This document shows, in pieces, positions 59,532-64,000 of a stretch of DNA of 64,000 nucleotides (the stretch's first letter is position 1; each line of letters opens with the position of its first letter). The stretch spans positions 26,845,001-26,909,000 of the forward strand of contig OX392538.1 of assembly GCA_947623455.1 (NCBI GenBank), in the 5' to 3' direction. Position numbers and translations under genes: made by a program. The notes beneath the pieces were generated by a model, which was not told the DNA's origin, ran no database searches, and worked only from the letters and a program-made list of their open reading frames with translations. Source of the stretch: Mimachlamys varia (Eukaryota > Mollusca > Bivalvia > Pectinida > Pectinidae).

Positions 59532-60009
59532 TTACATAACGAAAGTCCGTTAAAACCGATACTTCAGTAAAATAGATATCGAAACAAAATCATGTAAATT
59601 TGAAAACGGTATGTGGATGTTGACATTGGTAATTCTGTATCCCGACAATTCCAGAGTGTGCCTAGTCTGAATTTATGTTTACTCTATGTATATCTGATAT
59701 GCATAATGTTTGATGAGCCATAGCGATATTTCAGCATCGTATTTCATAATGTGATAGATAATCTTCCTGTGTAGAGCAAAAAGATGTCTCTTAAGAATAA
59801 TCGTTTATTAGGTCGGTAAAACATTTTGAATTCTGAATCATACGACTCAAGTACCTTAAAGGCGATGGAATGTATACCGAGTATAAATAATATGCGAGCA
59901 TTTCCAAATAGGTTGTCAAACAAACGTATAGCCAGTTCCGATCGCATATCTAATTGTAGCATGACTATTGCGAAAGACGACATTAACGTTTTCTCGGTTA
60001 AGCGTATAT
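59532..60009. repeat. D repeat, copy 2
   Basis: Second copy of the 478-bp D repeat. A few base differences from copy 1, e.g. TTACATAACG for TTACATAGCG. Confidence 0.95.
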
Positions 60010-60095
60010 TTAAGCATTGAACTGTTTTTGTATGGTATTTATGATCTATTTGAACGACAGAGCATTGCAAGCAAACAACATAATGCGCGCTAGCG

Positions 60096-60245
60096 CATTA
60101 TTTATGTTTATCTTTGTATGGTCTTTAATTATGTTTATCTTTGTATTGTCTTTAATTATGTTTATCTTTGTATTGTCTTTAATTATGTTTATCTTTGTCT
60201 ATAAATATTCCTTTTTCAATCTAAATAAGATACTGGATTTTAGGA
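60096..60245. repeat. 27-bp minisatellite, four units, with LINE-tail flank
   Basis: Same 27-bp unit as at 57.4 kb, followed by the same flank (TATAAATATTCCTTTTTC..AAGATACTGGATTTTAGGAA). It is therefore a fragment of a LINE 3' UTR, or of the same duplication, and not an independent expansion. Confidence 0.9.
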
Positions 60246-60249
60246 ATTT

Positions 60250-60663
60250 TAGGATTTGCCTATTGTACATGTATAGCAAGTATGGTTATAATCATAAACA
60301 GAACTGTATTTGACCAATCACAGAGGGTCGGTTCAGCATGAAGCTTAAATTATAACTGTATACCTCCACGTGTCGCGTTATAATTGTTGTTAATTCCATT
60401 TAATGACATGTGCGTCCTCCTTTATTTTATAGAAGCTATAGAAGCAAGTATACAATCATGTAGGTAGAACCATGTTAACAAGATATTTACAAACTTACAT
60501 GACCTTTCATATAGGGGTAGATATGTGGACGACACATCGGTCATCACACTGTCTGTGTGTCAGGTGAATTCAAAACCTATCTCGTAACCCCTTCACATAC
60601 ACGGATTTTTCTTTAGAGTACCTGCGGATCGCCAAGACGTAGCAAGTTTTAAGCATTCGTAAA
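60250..60663. repeat. C repeat, copy 2
   Basis: Aligns with 51,870-52,245 and ends at the insertion junction ATTCGTAAA. Confidence 0.9.
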
Positions 60664-62820
60664 GGACTCACACAACTAAATAATTTACTATCTGTTATTA
60701 CTAAGCTTTCGAGCTAATAACTTTAATATTTGAAGTACAACACTTGTGAAAACTGCCCAAATTCACAAATACATACATGACAAAGGCTTCAAGTGGCATT
60801 TAATGAGGAGTTTACTGGCATATTAGCTTGCTACAGGCGTCTGCTTCGGACAACCGGAAATTTACATGTCAAACCAGTGAAATAGGACGGGAACACTCTC
60901 TGAATTTTGACCCCATATCAATCCGCCATCACATATCAAAATCTACCAAAAGTATATATTTTTTTTAAAGTTAAATATCTACAGATTTCATTCAATGCAG
61001 AATAGGTCAACAATTACCTATTTAAATTACCCAGAATCACTGTACTTAGCCGGAATAAATTTTCAGTAGGGACTACAAACGTATGAAACACTACGTGATA
61101 GGCTGATGTAGTTGTGTGAGTCCTTTAAAGGGCCCTAAACCTTTCAGATGTTGAAATAAAGTTAACTAACTGAAAGTATTTACATTTCCGAGTAAAATGG
61201 TGAAGTTTGGTTGAAATTGAATAAAAAAATTATGAAGAAAACCCAAGTTATTGCACCTAATGTACACTTGTTTTTCAGAGCTAGCACCAGAAATTTCTCG
61301 TTTCTTTTGCATAACATTTACCTCTAGCACCTCAGGTAAGCACACACTTAGCAATTTCATATTTAGCACAAAGATCAAATACGCTTACCGCTCAGCTGTT
61401 TTTGAAAAGAAATCTTGTTACCTCAGTTTCTGTTAATTTTAAAGTCTCTGCAGTAACTAATTTTTATTTTAATTATTTTTTTTTATTTAATTTTAACAAT
61501 TAAACACACTTAGAATTCACACACAACTTCAAACTTCTACAGAAAACATGAGTCATAAACGGTTATCAGATATCCACCTTAACTGTTTATCTATCAATTA
61601 CACCAGCTTACATTTAGCACTTCTAGCTCCCCGGGATGCCTCCATTTTACAGGGAGAATATTTGGGGTAGGGGAGATATAATGCTCTAAACGGCTTATTG
61701 TATGAGTAAACAAAGTACACAAACGCATTAAATCAATAAACAAGATGTTGAACAAGGTATATATTGTGACAGGAATAAAGTAATATCTACAATTTACTGA
61801 AAATATGGAATATAAGTTGGATTAAGCCACCAAAACATGTACGTGACACATACACATATATAAACTCACATGTGCAATAATTATACAAGCTTATTATGTG
61901 ATTGTTCTAGTTATTGCTTTCTTAGGACTATAAAACACACATACATTTATAATTTGCATGAAGGAAGAAGCCTGAGAATGACTGGGCAGAGTTGGAACGA
62001 GGTTTGGGGGGTGGGGGGGTGAAGACAGCACACTAGATCTTTGTTTTACCAAATTTGGTTGCTTAAACCTGGTACACATATCAGTTAAGTTTTATTAACA
62101 CGCACACAGATTAATTTTCACAGTTAATTGAACCAAACTTAATTAAAAACGTGAGTATGAGGGTCAGTCCAACAATACAGGCTTCAACACAGGGCCATGT
62201 TTAGCCAGATTTTAAATAATTTTGGAGTTTTTTTGTCAAATTAAATATTTCTACACACTGAAAAATGTGCAAACACTCAATGACAGTGGCTGTCTTTGAA
62301 AAAAAAATATCCGGAAGCACAGAAAATGTTATATAGGTCAAGCACATGGCTAGTTCCATTAAAGGACTCACACAACTAAATAATTTACTATCTGTTATTA
62401 CTAAGCTTTCGAGCTAATAACTTTAATATTTGAAGTACAACACTTGTGAAAACTGCCCAAATTCACAAATACATACATGACAAAGGCTTCAAGTGGCATT
62501 TAATGAGGAGTTTACTGGCATATTAGCTTGCTACAGGCGTCTGCTTCGGACAACCGGAAATTTACATGTCAAACCAGTGAAATGGGACGGGAACACCCTC
62601 TGAATTTTGACCCCATATCAATCCGCCATCACATATCAAAATCTACCAAAAGTATATATTTTTGTAAAGTTAAATATCTACAGATTTCATTCAATGCAGA
62701 ATAGGTCAACAATTACCTATTTATATTACCCAGAATCACTGTACTTAGCCGGAATAAATTTTCGGTAGGGACTACAAACGTATGAAACACTACGTGAACC
62801 TAATTTAGTTGTGTGAGTCC
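60664..62820. mobile_element. 2157-bp element with 460-bp terminal direct repeats that have inverted ends
   Basis: Terminal copies X1 (60,664-61,123) and X2 (62,364-62,820) are direct repeats with few differences. Each X begins GGACTCACACAACTA and ends TAGTTGTGTGAGTCC, so each also has 15-bp inverted termini. The whole unit is flanked by TAAA on both sides, and the C repeat copy 1 shows the uninterrupted site with a single TAAA (52,243-52,246). The interior (61,124-62,363) has no ORF of note. Class unclear: a DNA transposon pair with intervening sequence, or a terminal-repeat element without TG..CA ends. Confidence 0.85.
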
Positions 62821-63059
62821 TAAACACCTCGCTTGTTTCCGTAAATAACTCGGCATAACTCGCAGACACTCGTAAGGATCTGTGAGAGGAGGGGCAGTTT
62901 TTTTTTGGAAATGTCAAAAAATTTCTTACGATTATCCACGGATTGATTTTTCCGTAAATCACTTGTAAATAGTAATTCGTACATATCGTAAACATGTCAC
63001 AATAACAGGTTACCCTCCGTAAACTGCTCGCAAGAATCCGTAAATGACTCGTAAATGTT
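62821..63059. repeat. CGTAA-rich head region, copy 3
   Basis: Continues the C/head sequence after the insertion (ACCTCGCTTGT, CATAACTCGCAGACACTCGT) and aligns with 52,247-52,470, shorter than copy 2 before it joins B. Confidence 0.88.
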
Positions 63060-64000
63060 TTGTTACGAGTTTTGTTACAGCTGTTTTGTTACTTGGAGTC
63101 GCTATGGATACTCCGGCTCCGTGTTTCGTTTGACACAAGTTACCGCCGATCAAACATAGAATTGCTGACTTACATAGTAAAACAGCTTCCTTAAAATCAA
63201 AGGTAATTGTGGAATTAAACGCTGTTTTCCTAGAGAAAAAATCCGGAATAAGATTACAGATCCGATAATTTTGTGCAGTAAAATACTGCCTTCGTGTCGT
63301 TAAGCTAACCCGCATTTGAACAGAAGGGCAGCTTGAAGTTTTTCCAAGCTAGTCTGTAAGCTGTGTTTTGAGTGTTCAAATCAGCACAAGTGATATTTTT
63401 CACTAGTTTCACATCTAAAATCGCCCTTCAAAAGTTCCAAATCGTTAAGGTCCGTGGACTTGTCAAAAAAATCCATGCATATGAAGTCAAAATTAAAGGG
63501 GTAGGTCTGCTTACCAAAAGCGGTACAAGCTATTGTTTCACAACCCCACGATTTATTGTGTAATTAAGATATAACCAAAGAAGTGTGTATATATACATAA
63601 AGAAACAATGACGTAATGATCTGGAAACTTCCAAATTATTACGTGTATGTTCGATATACCAACACACTAATGAAGGGTTTTTACGAAACATATTTATAGA
63701 ATTGCTTCGCAGAAACGCCCACAGGAACCCAAGAACTTGTTGAAGCTATATGTGTACCTAAGCTTTATAAAATTCTCATGTTCTCACTAAGTATGGTATG
63801 TACTGATTTCCATCTCAAAAATCGATGTACTATATAATAGTCGTTTGGTTTATATGGTATTATGTGTATTAATTTTAGGGGGAGGGGGGTAGTGTGGGAC
63901 ACGTTGACTTACGGTTTCTGTAATTATCACAACAGTCATAATGTCATCCAAAAAATTGAAATAGGATTTCCTATTTTGGTTTTTGGCTTATTAATGGTTG
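63060..64000. repeat. B repeat, copy 3, cut by the window end
   Basis: Starts inside B relative to copy 1 (CTTGGAGTCGCTATGGATAC versus 49,648 on) and follows it to the end of the window. Confidence 0.9.

Noticed and set aside
1..64000. CRISPR arrays, bacterial operons or phage modules
   Set aside because: No short spaced direct repeats, ribosome-binding sites or gene packing. The repeats and splice signals are those of an animal genome.

Overview
The window is AT-rich animal DNA dominated by repeats. It has no operons, no CRISPR array and no intact long gene. The mix of repeats (a 244-bp tRNA-derived SINE, CR1/L2-like LINEs, a DIRS-type element, a Penelope-like fragment, several Ty3/gypsy elements, a mariner and many foldback MITEs) fits an invertebrate, most likely a mollusc such as a bivalve. 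That assignment rests on family resemblance only.

Layout. 1-4199: about 4.3 copies of a 972-bp satellite. 4486-14727: a decayed Ty3/gypsy element (LTR1475, tRNA-Lys-type primer site, gag, protease, RT, RNase H, integrase, polypurine tract, 3' LTR) with nested MITEs and a SINE. 15-21 kb: foldback repeats, a dead mariner, a Penelope-like fragment and two exon-like segments on the minus strand. 21.6-27.4 kb: a CR1/L2-like LINE with an ORF1-like piece and a broken ORF2 that opens with a degenerate 2A-like motif. 30-36 kb: a 568-bp MITE, further minus-strand exon-like segments and an antisense L1/Tx1-like LINE fragment. 39.4-44.4 kb: an internally deleted gypsy remnant with integrase-tail before RT order, another LINE remnant and a DIRS-type remnant. 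46.2-47.7 kb: a short-TIR element carrying about ten 143-bp tandem repeats. 47.7-64 kb: a macro-tandem of 3-4 kb units (called here A, head, B and C), interrupted by a 5'-truncated LINE with a 27-bp minisatellite tail, by three Thr/Ser-rich mucin-like exons, and by a 2157-bp element with long terminal direct repeats.

Host genes. Two candidates are supported by splice signals and phase. The first is a minus-strand gene from about 35.2 to 16.2 kb, assembled from phase-compatible exons that encode a small protein with two Gly/Ala-rich hydrophobic segments. The second is a minus-strand mucin-like locus at 59.4-58.5 kb whose three exons are all phase 1-1; one carries a premature stop. Everything else that reads as protein belongs to mobile elements, and most of these carry frameshifts, stops or lost catalytic residues.

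The most interesting points are: the terminal-repeat element at 60,664-62,820, for which the window itself contains the empty site; the satellite that shares ancestry with the dispersed B repeat; the 2A-like relic; the CGTAA/TTACG phased tracts; and the split glycine-zipper-like gene. Coordinates of repeat blocks were read by eye and are approximate to tens of bases unless junctions are quoted.
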